A stretch of DNA of 30,347 bases from CF-161 sp035259145 (GCA_035259145.1 DATFWQ010000013.1:1-30347), one strand, 5' to 3'. Positions 8,252-16,021 are shown, counted from the stretch's first letter. Notes: a model not told the origin generated them from the sequence alone. Made by a program: numbers and translations.

Positions 8252-8337
8252 GAGACAAGCCGAGCTCCCTGACGTAGGCGGCGTACGCTGCCTGTGCAGG
8301 GAAGATTCAGCTTTACAGGGGACGCGGAGACAAGCCG
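8252..8337 (+). repeat. Pair of 11-bp direct repeats upstream of the cupin gene
   Basis: GAGACAAGCCG occurs at 8252-8262 and again at 8327-8337, 75 bases apart, in the short gap between the response regulator and the cupin gene. The spacing is close to seven helical turns. They could be binding sites for a regulator; there is no other copy that I noticed in the window. Confidence 0.4.
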
Positions 8338-8349
8338 CCGATTCCTAGC

Positions 8350-8937
8350 GTGCGTGTCATGAACAAATTGCACGCAGGAGACAGAATCGAGAACCGCGTC
8401 ACCGGTGAGCGACTGGTCTTTCGCGAGACGAGCCACGAGAACGGGGGCCGTCGAGTGCTGTTCGACACGTTCGTGGAGCCGGGCGGCTTCGTCGCTGCGG
8501 CTCACCTCCACCCTTTCCAGGTGGAGCAGTTCGAGGTCGTGTCGGGCAGTCTCGGCTTGCAGCTTGCCCACGAGTCTCTCGAGCTCGGGCCGGGGGCCGA
8601 GGTCGCGGTTCTCAACGGCACTCCCCACCGCTTCTGGAACGCCGGCGAGGACGAGCTCCACTTTCGGGTGAGCATCAGTCCGGCGCTTCAGTTCGAGTCG
8701 CTGCTCACCACGATGTTCGCCCTGGCGGAGGAGGGCAAGACCAATGGACGGGGCATGCCCAACCCGCTGCGGCTTGCCGTGATCGCCCAGGCGCACTTTG
8801 ACACGGTCCGGCTCCCCTCGCCTCCGGTCTTCGTGCAACGCCTCGGCCTTGCCGTCGGCGCTGCTCTTGGGCGGCTGGTGGGTTACAAGCCGGCGTACTC
8901 GGCCACTGCTGCCGTGCAAGATTCACAGGTGGCGTAG
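8350..8937 (+). CDS. Cupin-domain protein with hydrophobic C-terminal tail
   Basis: A single cupin barrel spans roughly residues 30-115: VEPGGFVAAAHLHPFQVEQFEVVSG gives the first cupin motif with His, His and Glu in metal-binding positions, and LNGTPHRFWNAGEDELHF gives the second with its His. A tail of about 80 residues contains a helix (SLLTTMFALAEEGKT) and a hydrophobic stretch (LGLAVGAALGRLVGY) that may touch the membrane. Start GTG 8350, with an in-frame ATG at 8359. It lies 106 bases after the response regulator and 15 bases before a membrane protein on the same strand. Ligand and activity unknown. Confidence 0.85.
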   Translation: MRVMNKLHAGDRIENRVTGERLVFRETSHENGGRRVLFDTFVEPGGFVAAAHLHPFQVEQFEVVSGSLGLQLAHESLELGPGAEVAVLNGTPHRFWNAGEDELHFRVSISPALQFESLLTTMFALAEEGKTNGRGMPNPLRLAVIAQAHFDTVRLPSPPVFVQRLGLAVGAALGRLVGYKPAYSATAAVQDSQVA

Positions 8938-8952
8938 AGGAGGTCGCAGGAG

Positions 8953-9342
8953 GTGAAGCAATTCGCAACCGCGGCCCAACCGGTGGTCGGCTTCATTGGG
9001 CTTGTCATGATCACGCTGGGCCTCCTCTTCTGGAGCGGCAGAGCGCTATCGCTTGTCCCCCTCCACATACTGCTGGGCCTGGTGCTGGTAGTGCTCCTCT
9101 GCGCGCTGGCGGTCGTGGGCGCCCGTGCTCACGTGCCGACGGGGCTGGTCGCCATTGGTGTCGCGTGGGGTTTCGTGGTTCCGACGCTGGGCGTGCTTCA
9201 GACGGGCCTGTTGACAGGCGACTTCCACTGGATTGTCCGGGCCACGCATCTGCTCGTGGGACTGGTCGCGATCGGGCTTGCTGAGGGCCTGGCGGCCAGC
9301 ATCAGGCGAGCGTCTGCTGCCCGGCCAGGAGGTATTCAATGA
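8953..9342 (+). CDS. Four-helix integral membrane protein, unknown function
   Basis: Unrecognised family. The 129 residues form four predicted membrane helices (about 10-30, 35-58, 64-85, 92-115) joined by short loops, with an Arg-rich C-terminus (SIRRASAARPGG). A strong Shine-Dalgarno sequence (AGGAGG, ending nine bases before GTG 8953) supports the start. The stop overlaps the next gene's ATG. Its place between a cupin and a SHOCT protein, behind a two-component pair, suggests an envelope stress role, but this is inference. Confidence 0.75.
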   Translation: MKQFATAAQPVVGFIGLVMITLGLLFWSGRALSLVPLHILLGLVLVVLLCALAVVGARAHVPTGLVAIGVAWGFVVPTLGVLQTGLLTGDFHWIVRATHLLVGLVAIGLAEGLAASIRRASAARPGGIQ

Positions 9343-9620
9343 ATCTTTCGACCTGGATTGCGCTTCTGGCGCAGGACGCGGACTGGCACCGATGGGGCGG
9401 TGCTGGTTGGGGCGCTTGGTCCTGGTCCTGGTTCTGGTTCGCCCCGTTCTCGCTTGCGCTGCTCACGGCAGTGGCCGCGCTCGCGGGCTGGCTTATATGG
9501 CGATCAGCTCGCAAACCTGAAGGCGCGAGTCTCGATCGAGCTCGTGAAATCGTCGCCGAACGCTATGCTCGGGGAGAGCTGAGCGGCGACGAGTATCGGG
9601 ACCGGCTGAGCCAGCTGTGA
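9339..9620 (+). CDS. Small membrane protein with C-terminal SHOCT domain
   Basis: A 93-residue protein: a short N-terminal segment, a tryptophan-rich stretch (WHRWGGAGWGAWSWSWFWF, about 16-34), one membrane helix (about 35-54), and a C-terminal SHOCT motif (AREIVAERYARGELSGDEYRDRL). SHOCT domains are short helical modules at protein ends, often attached to membrane anchors, thought to mediate oligomerisation. The start ATG overlaps the previous stop (ATGA), so the two are probably made together. The tryptophan density just before the helix is unusual and would sit at the membrane surface. Confidence 0.82.
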   Translation: MNLSTWIALLAQDADWHRWGGAGWGAWSWSWFWFAPFSLALLTAVAALAGWLIWRSARKPEGASLDRAREIVAERYARGELSGDEYRDRLSQL

Positions 9621-9624
9621 GGAT

Positions 9625-9708
9625 CGGGGGTGCTCGGTCTCTGATGCTGCTGGACGCGCCCGGCCAGCTGACACGGAGCCGGCACCCCCGCTGATCGGTG
9701 CACCGAGC
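9625..9708 (+). promoter_or_regulatory. Intergenic region with competing hairpins
   Basis: CGGGGGTGC (9625-9633) pairs perfectly with GCACCCCCG (9682-9690). GCTCGGT (9632-9638) instead pairs perfectly with ACCGAGC (9702-9708), and CGGTGCACCG at 9696-9705 is itself a palindrome. The first two cannot form together. This lies just after the SHOCT gene stop, so it may end that transcript; mutually exclusive folds also suit an attenuator. No U-tract is present. Confidence 0.35.
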
Positions 9709-9798
9709 CTGGTCAGTGCCTCTGGCCCCTCGGGTTCAGGCGCGCTTTCTTCAAAGGGCGTCGAAATCCAACTCGCGCAAAAAAGTCGCGACAGGGGC

Positions 9799-9837
9799 TT
9801 GACCTTGACCCTGGGTCAGGGTTCGAGCATGGGTGCA
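9799..9837 (+). promoter_or_regulatory. MerR-type promoter/operator of the ABC transporter operon
   Basis: A -35 TTGACC (9799-9804) is separated by about 20 bases from a GAGCAT -10 candidate (9825-9830). The spacer holds a long dyad: ACCTTGACCC (9802-9811) and GGGTCAGGGT (9813-9822) match at nine of ten positions around T9812. An over-long spacer filled by a dyad is the hallmark of MerR-regulated promoters, which the regulator activates by twisting DNA. The start point would fall at about 9837, the A of the ATG, so the mRNA is probably leaderless. Confidence 0.7.
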
Positions 9838-10820
9838 TGGAGGCATCGACGAACGCAATGGCACAGACCGGCGGCAGGTCCGCCGTCATCGCAAGGGGCC
9901 TGCGCAAGGCGTATGGCGACAAGGTCGTCCTCGACGACGTCGACCTCAACATCGGCGAAGGCGAGGTCTTCGCACTGCTCGGGCCGAACGGCGCAGGCAA
10001 GACCACCACCGTCAAGATCCTGTCCACCCTGATCCCGGCGGACGCCGGCACTGCGAGCGTCATGGGGCACGACCTGCGCGCCGAGGCAGGGGCAGTGCGT
10101 GTTGTGATCGGGGTCACAGGGCAGTTCTCTGCGGTCGACAACCTGCTCACCGGCGAGGAGAACCTGCTCCTCATGGGCCGCCTGCTGCATCTGCCGGCGG
10201 CCGAGCGGCGCAGGCGGGCGGCCCGGCTGCTGGAGCGCTTCGACCTCGTGGAGGCTGCCAGGCGGACCCCGGTCACGTATTCCGGCGGCATGAGACGCCG
10301 CCTCGACATCGCGATGACCTTGATGGGGCGGCCACGGCTGATCTTCCTCGACGAGCCCACCACCGGCCTGGACCCGCGCAGCCGCCACACCATGTGGCAG
10401 CTCATCCGTGACCTCGTCGCAGAGGGCGTCACCATCCTGCTGACCACGCAGTACCTTGAGGAGGCCGACCAGCTCGCCGACCGTATCGCCGTGCTCGACC
10501 ACGGCCACGTCGTCGCCGAGGGCACGCCCGAGGAGCTCAAACGGCGCGTCCCGGGAGCGCACATCCTGCTGCGCTTCGCTGACCCAGCCGCGCTCGACGC
10601 GGCCGCCCGGGCGCTGCGCGAGGGCACACGCGACGACGACGAGCTATTGCTCAGAGTGCCGAACGAGGCTGGCATCCGGTCGCTGCGAGGCGTGCTGGCC
10701 CGCCTCGGCGATGACATTGCAGTGGAAGACCTGTCCATCCACACCCCCGACCTCGACGACGTGTTCTTCGCCCTCACCGGCGCCGGGACCGCCACCCTTG
10801 TGAAGGAGCAGACCCGATGA
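9837..10820 (+). CDS. ABC transporter ATP-binding protein, DrrA-like
   Basis: ATPase of a drug-efflux type ABC exporter. Of 327 residues, Walker A is GPNGAGKT (49-56), the signature is YSGGMRRRL (148-156), and Walker B is LIFLDEP (168-174) followed by TTGLDP. The switch region reads LLTTQYLEEAD, with Gln where many ABC proteins have His; this is usual in the DrrA group. A C-terminal accessory domain (about 240-327) ends in DLDDVFFALTG, also DrrA-like. It begins at the AUG next to the inferred transcription start and overlaps the permease gene (ATGA). Substrate probably a hydrophobic drug or metabolite. Confidence 0.95.
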   Translation: MEASTNAMAQTGGRSAVIARGLRKAYGDKVVLDDVDLNIGEGEVFALLGPNGAGKTTTVKILSTLIPADAGTASVMGHDLRAEAGAVRVVIGVTGQFSAVDNLLTGEENLLLMGRLLHLPAAERRRRAARLLERFDLVEAARRTPVTYSGGMRRRLDIAMTLMGRPRLIFLDEPTTGLDPRSRHTMWQLIRDLVAEGVTILLTTQYLEEADQLADRIAVLDHGHVVAEGTPEELKRRVPGAHILLRFADPAALDAAARALREGTRDDDELLLRVPNEAGIRSLRGVLARLGDDIAVEDLSIHTPDLDDVFFALTGAGTATLVKEQTR

Positions 10821-11605
10821 TCGCGCTCGCCACCGCTGTCCAGGACTCCACCACCATGATCGGCCGCGAGCTGAAACACACCGTGCGATTCCCGCTGATG
10901 CTCGTCGCGTCCATCCTCGTACCAGTCGTGCTGCTGCTGCTGTTCGTCTACATCCTCGGCGGCCCGATCGGCAACGGGCTCGGCGAAGCGGCGCGCGGCG
11001 CGCCCTACGTCGACTACCTGGTGCCGGGGATCCTGATGATGACGATCGCCGCCGGCTCGGGCAACATCGCGATCGGTGTGTGCACCGACATGAGGGAAGG
11101 CATCATCGACCGCTTTCGCACCATGGCCATCAGCCGTGGTGCCCTGCTGACCGGGCACGTCGCGGGCGCCGTCATCCGGGCGCTCGTAACCACTGCCGTC
11201 GTGACGGGCGTCGCGCTTCTGGTCGGGTTCCGGCCCCAGGCGGGCGTGCTGGACTGGCTGGTCGTAGCTGGGATCGTCGCCGCTTTCGCCCTGGCGCTCG
11301 CCTGGCTGTCGGTCGCGCTGGGCCTGGTCACCAAGAGTATCGCCGGCGCGAACGGCTCGACCCTGCCGATCCAGTTCCTGCTGCCGTTCCTGTCCAGCGC
11401 GTTCGTCCCAGCCGACTCCATGCCGTCCGGAATCCGCTGGTTCACCGCGCACCAACCGTTCACGCCGGTCGTGGAGTCCCTGCGCGCGCTGCTGACCGGC
11501 GCGCCGGTGGGGAACAACGTCTACCTCGCGCTCGGCTGGTGCGCCGCGATCGCGCTGGTCAGCTACTTGTGGGCCAGGGCGGCGTTCCGCCGCGGTGCCC
11601 GGTGA
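10817..11605 (+). CDS. ABC-2 type permease, DrrB-like
   Basis: Membrane half of the exporter, 262 residues with six helices: about 28-48, 68-90, 118-140, 150-172, 180-202 and 232-252. An ABC-2 signature region (FLSSAFVPADSMPSGIRWFTAHQPFTPVVESLRALL) lies before the last helix and matches the DrrB/NodJ group. The start codon overlaps the ATPase stop, so the two subunits are translationally coupled. It pairs with the preceding ATPase and is followed by the MerR regulator. Confidence 0.93.
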   Translation: MIALATAVQDSTTMIGRELKHTVRFPLMLVASILVPVVLLLLFVYILGGPIGNGLGEAARGAPYVDYLVPGILMMTIAAGSGNIAIGVCTDMREGIIDRFRTMAISRGALLTGHVAGAVIRALVTTAVVTGVALLVGFRPQAGVLDWLVVAGIVAAFALALAWLSVALGLVTKSIAGANGSTLPIQFLLPFLSSAFVPADSMPSGIRWFTAHQPFTPVVESLRALLTGAPVGNNVYLALGWCAAIALVSYLWARAAFRRGAR

Positions 11606-11653
11606 CATGATGAAAGCGTTGGGCGGCGAGCGGGTCGGGGCGAGCCGAAGCAC

Positions 11654-12391
11654 ATGATCACCATCGGCCAGCTCGCCGACTTCGCGGGTGTCACGATCAA
11701 GGCGGTCCGCCACTACCATCAACGCGGCCTGCTCGAGGAGCCGCCGCGCGATTCGTCGGGCTACCGGCGCTACGGCGCCCAGCACGCCATCGACCTGGTC
11801 AAGATCAAGACGCTCGCCGAGGCCGGCGTGCCGCTCGCCCGCGTCAAGGAGCTGCTCGCCGCCGACCCCGACCGGTTCGCTGCGGCGATCACCGAGATCG
11901 ACCGTAACCTGCAAGAGCGGGCCGAGGAACTCGTCCGCACCCGCGAGCGGATCGCCCGGCTCAGTGCCGGCGACCGGCTGTTCGTCTCGACGGAGGTCGC
12001 CGACTTCCTCGAAGAGCTGCAGGCGCTCGGCGTCAGCCAGCGCTCGGTGCAGATGGAGCGCGACGGCTGGATCCTCATGCAGGCGGTCTCGCCGAAGCAG
12101 GCGGCCTTGTGGATCGCCGACAAGCGCGAAGCGATGGGCGATCCGGAGTTCCGTGCCCTCTACCTTGAGCACGACGCGGCGTTCGACTGGTCCCCGGACG
12201 ACCCACGTCTATACTCGCTGGCCGATCGCACCGAGCGCTGGCTGGCCAGCCGGCACCGCAGGTCCGACGGCGGACAGCAGTCGGTCCAGGATCCGGCCGT
12301 CGTCCAGGTGGTCGCGATGTTGGCCGGGGTGTCGTCGCCGGCCTGGGAGCGGCTCGCAGAGATCGCCCGGGAGCGCATGGATGGCGGGTGA
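11654..12391 (+). CDS. MerR-family transcriptional regulator
   Basis: Probable activator/repressor of the exporter operon. The N-terminal winged helix (MITIGQLADFAGVTIKAVRHYHQRGLL then GYRRYGAQHAIDLVKIKTL) is a standard MerR domain with the second-helix AVRHYH motif. A coiled coil follows at about 80-110 (EIDRNLQERAEELVRTRERI). The C-terminal 130 residues form an all-helical effector domain without metal-binding cysteines, so an organic ligand is more likely than a metal. Located 48 bases after the permease, it very likely acts at the dyad promoter at 9799-9837. Confidence 0.93.
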   Translation: MITIGQLADFAGVTIKAVRHYHQRGLLEEPPRDSSGYRRYGAQHAIDLVKIKTLAEAGVPLARVKELLAADPDRFAAAITEIDRNLQERAEELVRTRERIARLSAGDRLFVSTEVADFLEELQALGVSQRSVQMERDGWILMQAVSPKQAALWIADKREAMGDPEFRALYLEHDAAFDWSPDDPRLYSLADRTERWLASRHRRSDGGQQSVQDPAVVQVVAMLAGVSSPAWERLAEIARERMDGG

Positions 12392-12436
12392 GGGCAGGAA
12401 ATGTGTCCCGGACGCTCGGGTTCGCCGGCGCCCCGC

Positions 12437-13252
12437 TCAGAGGAACAGGAGAGCGTCGAGGCCCCGTATCAACCCGACGCGTCCGACAACCGCGCGAGCT
12501 GCAAGGAGCGTCCCGGCCACGTACGGCGCTGCGCCTTCTCCGGCCTCGTGACGCAGTATCAGCCGCTCGCCATCCTTGCCGAAGATGACCTCGGTAGAGA
12601 CCGAATAGCTCGGGAGGCGCACCGAATGAACGTGCGTCCCGGCGATCGACGCACCGCGAGCCTCGCGCGGTCCGATCAGTTCACCGACAGGCCTGGACCC
12701 CGTGGGAGGGCGGACGTCACCCAGCCGCTCCGCCAGCTGAGTTGCTGTTCCACTGGGCACGTCGATCTTGCCCGCCGAGGCGTAGTCGATGATCTCCCAG
12801 GACTGCACATGTTCGGCTGCCTCCAACGCGAACCGCTGGAGCAGCGCGGCCATTATGGAAGCGTTGGCCATCGCAACGACGCCTACCTGGGCTTCCACTG
12901 CAAGCTGTTCGATGCCCGCATAGTCGTCGGCGGTCAGGCCGCTCGACCCGTTGACCACGTGCGCTCTCCGCCGGATTGCGGCGACCACATTGGCTTTCGC
13001 GATCTCGGCCGAGGTGAAGTCAACGAGCACGTCGGCGCGTACGGCATCCAGGGCTTCGACCACCGTCGCGAACACCTCACCGTTCACTCCGTCGAGGTTC
13101 AGCGCTGCGGCGATCGGCAGACCTGCTGCCTTGCGGGACACACCTGAAACAAGCTGGAGATCGGGACTGGCCGCGACCGCTTCGGCCACCGGCCTGCCGG
13201 TCCAGCCGGTAATTCCCGCCACACAGATTCGTACCCGGGCGCTGTTACCCAC
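12437..13252 (-). CDS. DapB-like dihydrodipicolinate reductase homologue lacking the catalytic His pair
   Basis: NAD(P)H-dependent reductase fold of 271 residues. The nucleotide-binding loop is VAGITGWTGRPVAEAV. The DapB substrate motif is present as GKIDVPSGTATQLAE, keeping the Lys, Asp and PSGTA loop. The HHxxK pattern of classical DapB (E. coli His159/His160) is replaced: the residues before the Lys read DYASAG. The C-terminus (THVHSVRLPSYSVSTEVIFG ... GLIRGLDALLFL) follows the DapB plan. A strong AAGGAGG five bases before GTG 13252 decides the start, although an ATG at 13297 overlaps the MFS stop. Its link to an MFS transporter rather than lysine genes suggests another imine or keto substrate. 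Confidence 0.82.
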   Translation of the reverse strand: MGNSARVRICVAGITGWTGRPVAEAVAASPDLQLVSGVSRKAAGLPIAAALNLDGVNGEVFATVVEALDAVRADVLVDFTSAEIAKANVVAAIRRRAHVVNGSSGLTADDYAGIEQLAVEAQVGVVAMANASIMAALLQRFALEAAEHVQSWEIIDYASAGKIDVPSGTATQLAERLGDVRPPTGSRPVGELIGPREARGASIAGTHVHSVRLPSYSVSTEVIFGKDGERLILRHEAGEGAAPYVAGTLLAARAVVGRVGLIRGLDALLFL

Positions 13253-13296
13253 TTCGACCTCCTTGAGCGCGGCACGAGCTTGATGCTTGCCCGCCA

Positions 13297-14682
13297 TCAG
13301 CCACGGCCGATGCCGTCCGGATTGGATCTGCGCGAGAGCGTGGCAGTCGCGATGGCGCTCCCGACCGAAACCGTGTAGATGAAAGTGAGGCCTGGTCGCA
13401 GACCCAGCATGGCAGCGTTGCTGAGCGCCAGCGCCGCGCCGCCGACCCCGGTGCCAACGGCGGTACCGAGGTTTGCGCTCAGGTTGCGGCCCGCCAGCGC
13501 TCCTCCCTCTCCACCCTGTGGCGCTAGCGCCATCGCGTTCAGCGTGAAGGTGTTGAAGGCAATGCCCATGCCGAGCCCCGCCAGTGTCCAGGCTGCGTAC
13601 GACAGCGGCAGTGGAACGCCGTAAAGTGCGGACGCAAAGCCTGCCGTGCCCGATGCCAGCAGCAACGCCGCTCCGGCGGTCAGTCGCCTGCGAGGGAAGC
13701 GATCGACCAGCTGCGTGTTGATCCAGACTCCGACCGTCCAGGAGATCGTCACCGCGCTTACGGCGATGCCCGCCGCCGCGATGGACGCGCCTCGCAGGTG
13801 TGTCAATAGCAGCGGCACGAAACTCGAGGCCGAGTAGAACGCCACATTGAGTAAGAACCCGGCGGCAACGATTGCGGGCAGCCCAACCCGGGCACGAAGC
13901 GAGCCTGCCGGTAGCGTGTGCCTCAGGGCCACGACGGTGATCGGCAGTCCAGCCAGAACGAGGATCGCGCCCCACCAGGCGGCCGCCGTCAGACCGCCTA
14001 TTACCATGCCGGCACCCACCGCGACCTGCAGTGGCCAGCGGATTGGGGCCGCCTGCCGCGACTCGCCGGGCGGCCCCAGCGCGCGGAGCCGTGGATAGGC
14101 GAGGACGCAGGCGGCCACGGCCGGGCCAACGATAGCCCCGAAAGCCCAGCGCCAGCCGAATGTGGACGCGATGATCGCGCCCACCGACGGTCCGAGCAAT
14201 CCAGGCAGCGTCCAGGTCGCCGACATCAGAGAAAGCACCTTGACCCGCGCCGAACTCTCGTATACGCGCGCTATTGCGCTCTGAGAGAGGGTGAACTGGG
14301 CCGCGGCTCCGTAACCCTGCGCAACCCGGCCGACGATCAGCACGGGCATGCTTGGGGCAAAGGCTGCCAGCAGCGAACCGGCAAGAAAGACGGCGATGAG
14401 AACAGCGAAAGGCAGCGCTTGTCCGTATCGGTCGGCGGCCCACCCAGCCGTCGGGATTGAGGCAAGGCCGGCAAGAAAGAACGCGCTGAAGGCGAGGCCA
14501 TAAAGCGAGATACCGCCGATGTCACGCACGATCGCAGGCATGATCGCAGTGATGACAAGTGACTCAGTTGCGACCGTGAGAGTGATCAGCGTGAGTCCGA
14601 TCGTCAGCCGGCCGGATGAGCCGCTGAGTACGGCACGCCATGTTGTCGGGCTCCCGGGACGGAACGTGGCAGGTTCAGACAT
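13297..14682 (-). CDS. Major facilitator superfamily transporter
   Basis: Proton-driven exporter-type MFS protein of 461 residues with about twelve to fourteen helices. Motif A-like GWAADRYGQ lies after helix 2, and the antiporter-type motif C region reads WTLPGLLGPSVGAII, favouring drug/H+ antiport. The central part (about 200-230) is the cytoplasmic loop. Start ATG 14682, MSEPATFRP. The DapB-like gene follows on the same strand 44 bases downstream, so the two are probably one transcript. Substrate unknown. Confidence 0.92.
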   Translation of the reverse strand: MSEPATFRPGSPTTWRAVLSGSSGRLTIGLTLITLTVATESLVITAIMPAIVRDIGGISLYGLAFSAFFLAGLASIPTAGWAADRYGQALPFAVLIAVFLAGSLLAAFAPSMPVLIVGRVAQGYGAAAQFTLSQSAIARVYESSARVKVLSLMSATWTLPGLLGPSVGAIIASTFGWRWAFGAIVGPAVAACVLAYPRLRALGPPGESRQAAPIRWPLQVAVGAGMVIGGLTAAAWWGAILVLAGLPITVVALRHTLPAGSLRARVGLPAIVAAGFLLNVAFYSASSFVPLLLTHLRGASIAAAGIAVSAVTISWTVGVWINTQLVDRFPRRRLTAGAALLLASGTAGFASALYGVPLPLSYAAWTLAGLGMGIAFNTFTLNAMALAPQGGEGGALAGRNLSANLGTAVGTGVGGAALALSNAAMLGLRPGLTFIYTVSVGSAIATATLSRRSNPDGIGRG

Positions 14683-14764
14683 CCAATCTCACGAGCGTAA
14701 GGGCCGCCGCCTTTGACCGTCGAGTTCGATGACTGACCGCGGTCGTGGGCCCTCCTCACCCTGA

Positions 14765-14833
14765 CTTGATCAGTCCGGAAACGAGTACCTGTTCGGGCTC
14801 GACCTGATCCTCGGCGGCCTCGACAGGGCTCGT
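14765..14833 (+). pseudogene. Possible relic of a TetR-family regulator C-terminus
   Basis: In the frame of CTT 14765 the peptide NEYLFGLDLILGGLDRAR appears, very close to the last helix of many TetR regulators (FEFGLDLILDGLE). The frame has a stop immediately upstream and no helix-turn-helix remains. About 23 residues survive. Its position between an MFS gene and a reductase with a palindromic operator is where such a regulator would be expected. Short match, so a chance resemblance is possible. Confidence 0.4.
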
Positions 14834-14895
14834 GACCAGGCTCGGTCTCGGGGGCATCGGCCCAACGTCGAGCATCGTCCCGCTGACCACCTGCT

Positions 14896-14915
14896 GCCTG
14901 ACGTCGACGTCAGGC
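14896..14915. promoter_or_regulatory. Perfect 20-bp palindromic operator upstream of the quinone-reductase gene
   Basis: GCCTGACGTCGACGTCAGGC is a perfect 20-bp palindrome, the form typical of TetR-family operators. A -10-like TAGGAT stands at 14925-14930; a matching -35 would fall inside the palindrome, so a bound protein would block the promoter. It lies 51 bases before the first reductase ATG. Confidence 0.65.
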
Positions 14916-14966
14916 CAGCTGACTTAGGATATTCCGGCGTCAGGGCTCGCCCTGGCCGTGCTGTCA

Positions 14967-15986
14967 ATGAGATACAGACACATAGTCGTCCGACAGATCG
15001 GTGGACCCGAAGTTCTGCAAGTAGTCGAGGATGAGATTCCGGCCCCGCGGACGCAGCAGGCGCTGGTCAAAATCCTGGCCGCCGATGTCGGGTTCTCGGA
15101 TGTCAACATCCGCCGTGGCCGCTACCCGGGCGCACCACGGCCGCCCTTCACGCCAGGCTATGCACTCATCGGCGCGGTGGATCAGGTCGGCCCCGAAACT
15201 TCAGGGCTGGAGGTGGGGCAGCTCGTCGCCGCCCTGACCTTCGTCGGCGCCTACAGTCAGTACATCGTCCTCCCGGCCAAAGAGCTGTTTCCGGTGCCGG
15301 GCGGGGTCGATCCGGCCGAAGCGGTGACGCTGGTGCTCAACTACGTCGCCGCATACCAGATGCTGCACCGAGTCGCCCACGCGAGCCGGGGCCAGCGAAT
15401 CCTGGTCCACGGGGCGGCTGGAGGTGTGGGTACGGCGTTCCTGGAATTGGGGCGCCTGGCGGAGCTGGAGATGTACGGCACTGCTTCCAGCGCGAAACAC
15501 CGCCTGGTAAATCGGCTGGGCGCGACGGCGATCGACTACAAGACGGAGGACTTCGTCGAACGGATCGCGGCTCTTTCGGCCGGCGTCGGGGTGGATGCCG
15601 TCTTCGATCCCATGGGCTCCGCTCACCTGAAGAAGTCGGCCAAGGCCCTGCGCAGCGGCGGGGCCCTCGTGGCGTACGGCTACTATGAAGCAGCCAGGCG
15701 GGGCACCAGCGCCGTCTCGGACGTCCTCTCTCAGTATCTCCGCATGTGGCTCTGGTCGCTGCCGCCGCGCCGAGTCCGCGCAGCGTTCTACGACACTCGA
15801 CCCACAAAGAAGAAGCACCCTGACTGGTACCGAGAAGACCTCGAGCGCCTTCTGGAGTGGCTGAGGACGGGCGACCTGAGGCCGGTGATTGCAGCCCGCC
15901 TGCCGCTGGAAGATGTGGTGAGAGCCCACCGGCAGGTGGAGCATGCTGAGGTGCAGGGCAGGCTGGTCCTGATCCCAAATCCCTGA
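14967..15986 (+). CDS. Medium-chain dehydrogenase/reductase, NADPH:quinone reductase type
   Basis: Cytoplasmic NADPH-dependent oxidoreductase of 339 residues. The N-terminal GroES-like domain (VRQIGGPEVLQVVEDEIPAP ... DVNIRRGRYPG ... PFTPGYALIGAVDQVG) lacks the zinc-binding Cys/His pattern of alcohol dehydrogenases, as in quinone reductases. The Rossmann domain carries GAAGGVGTAFLELGRL (NADPH loop). A slightly long insertion (about 255-290, with LWSLPPRRVRAAFYDTRPTKKK) separates it from the C-terminal VIAARLPLEDVVRAHRQVE. ATG 14967 fits the family N-terminus better than GTG 14958. Probably controlled from the palindrome just upstream. Confidence 0.9.
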   Translation: MRYRHIVVRQIGGPEVLQVVEDEIPAPRTQQALVKILAADVGFSDVNIRRGRYPGAPRPPFTPGYALIGAVDQVGPETSGLEVGQLVAALTFVGAYSQYIVLPAKELFPVPGGVDPAEAVTLVLNYVAAYQMLHRVAHASRGQRILVHGAAGGVGTAFLELGRLAELEMYGTASSAKHRLVNRLGATAIDYKTEDFVERIAALSAGVGVDAVFDPMGSAHLKKSAKALRSGGALVAYGYYEAARRGTSAVSDVLSQYLRMWLWSLPPRRVRAAFYDTRPTKKKHPDWYREDLERLLEWLRTGDLRPVIAARLPLEDVVRAHRQVEHAEVQGRLVLIPNP

Positions 15987-16021
15987 CCACCCGGCGGACG
16001 TTGGCGATTGCCTCGGGCAGC

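Noticed and set aside
9713..12172. 819-codon open frame antisense to the ABC exporter and MerR genes
   Set aside because: It mirrors three well-supported genes. Its translation is low-complexity with no family features; long antisense frames are expected in GC-rich DNA.
12437..14443. 668-codon reverse frame that includes the DapB-like protein
   Set aside because: Only the last 271 codons are real. The upstream part is a shifted reading of the MFS gene, and a strong ribosome-binding site marks the start at 13252.
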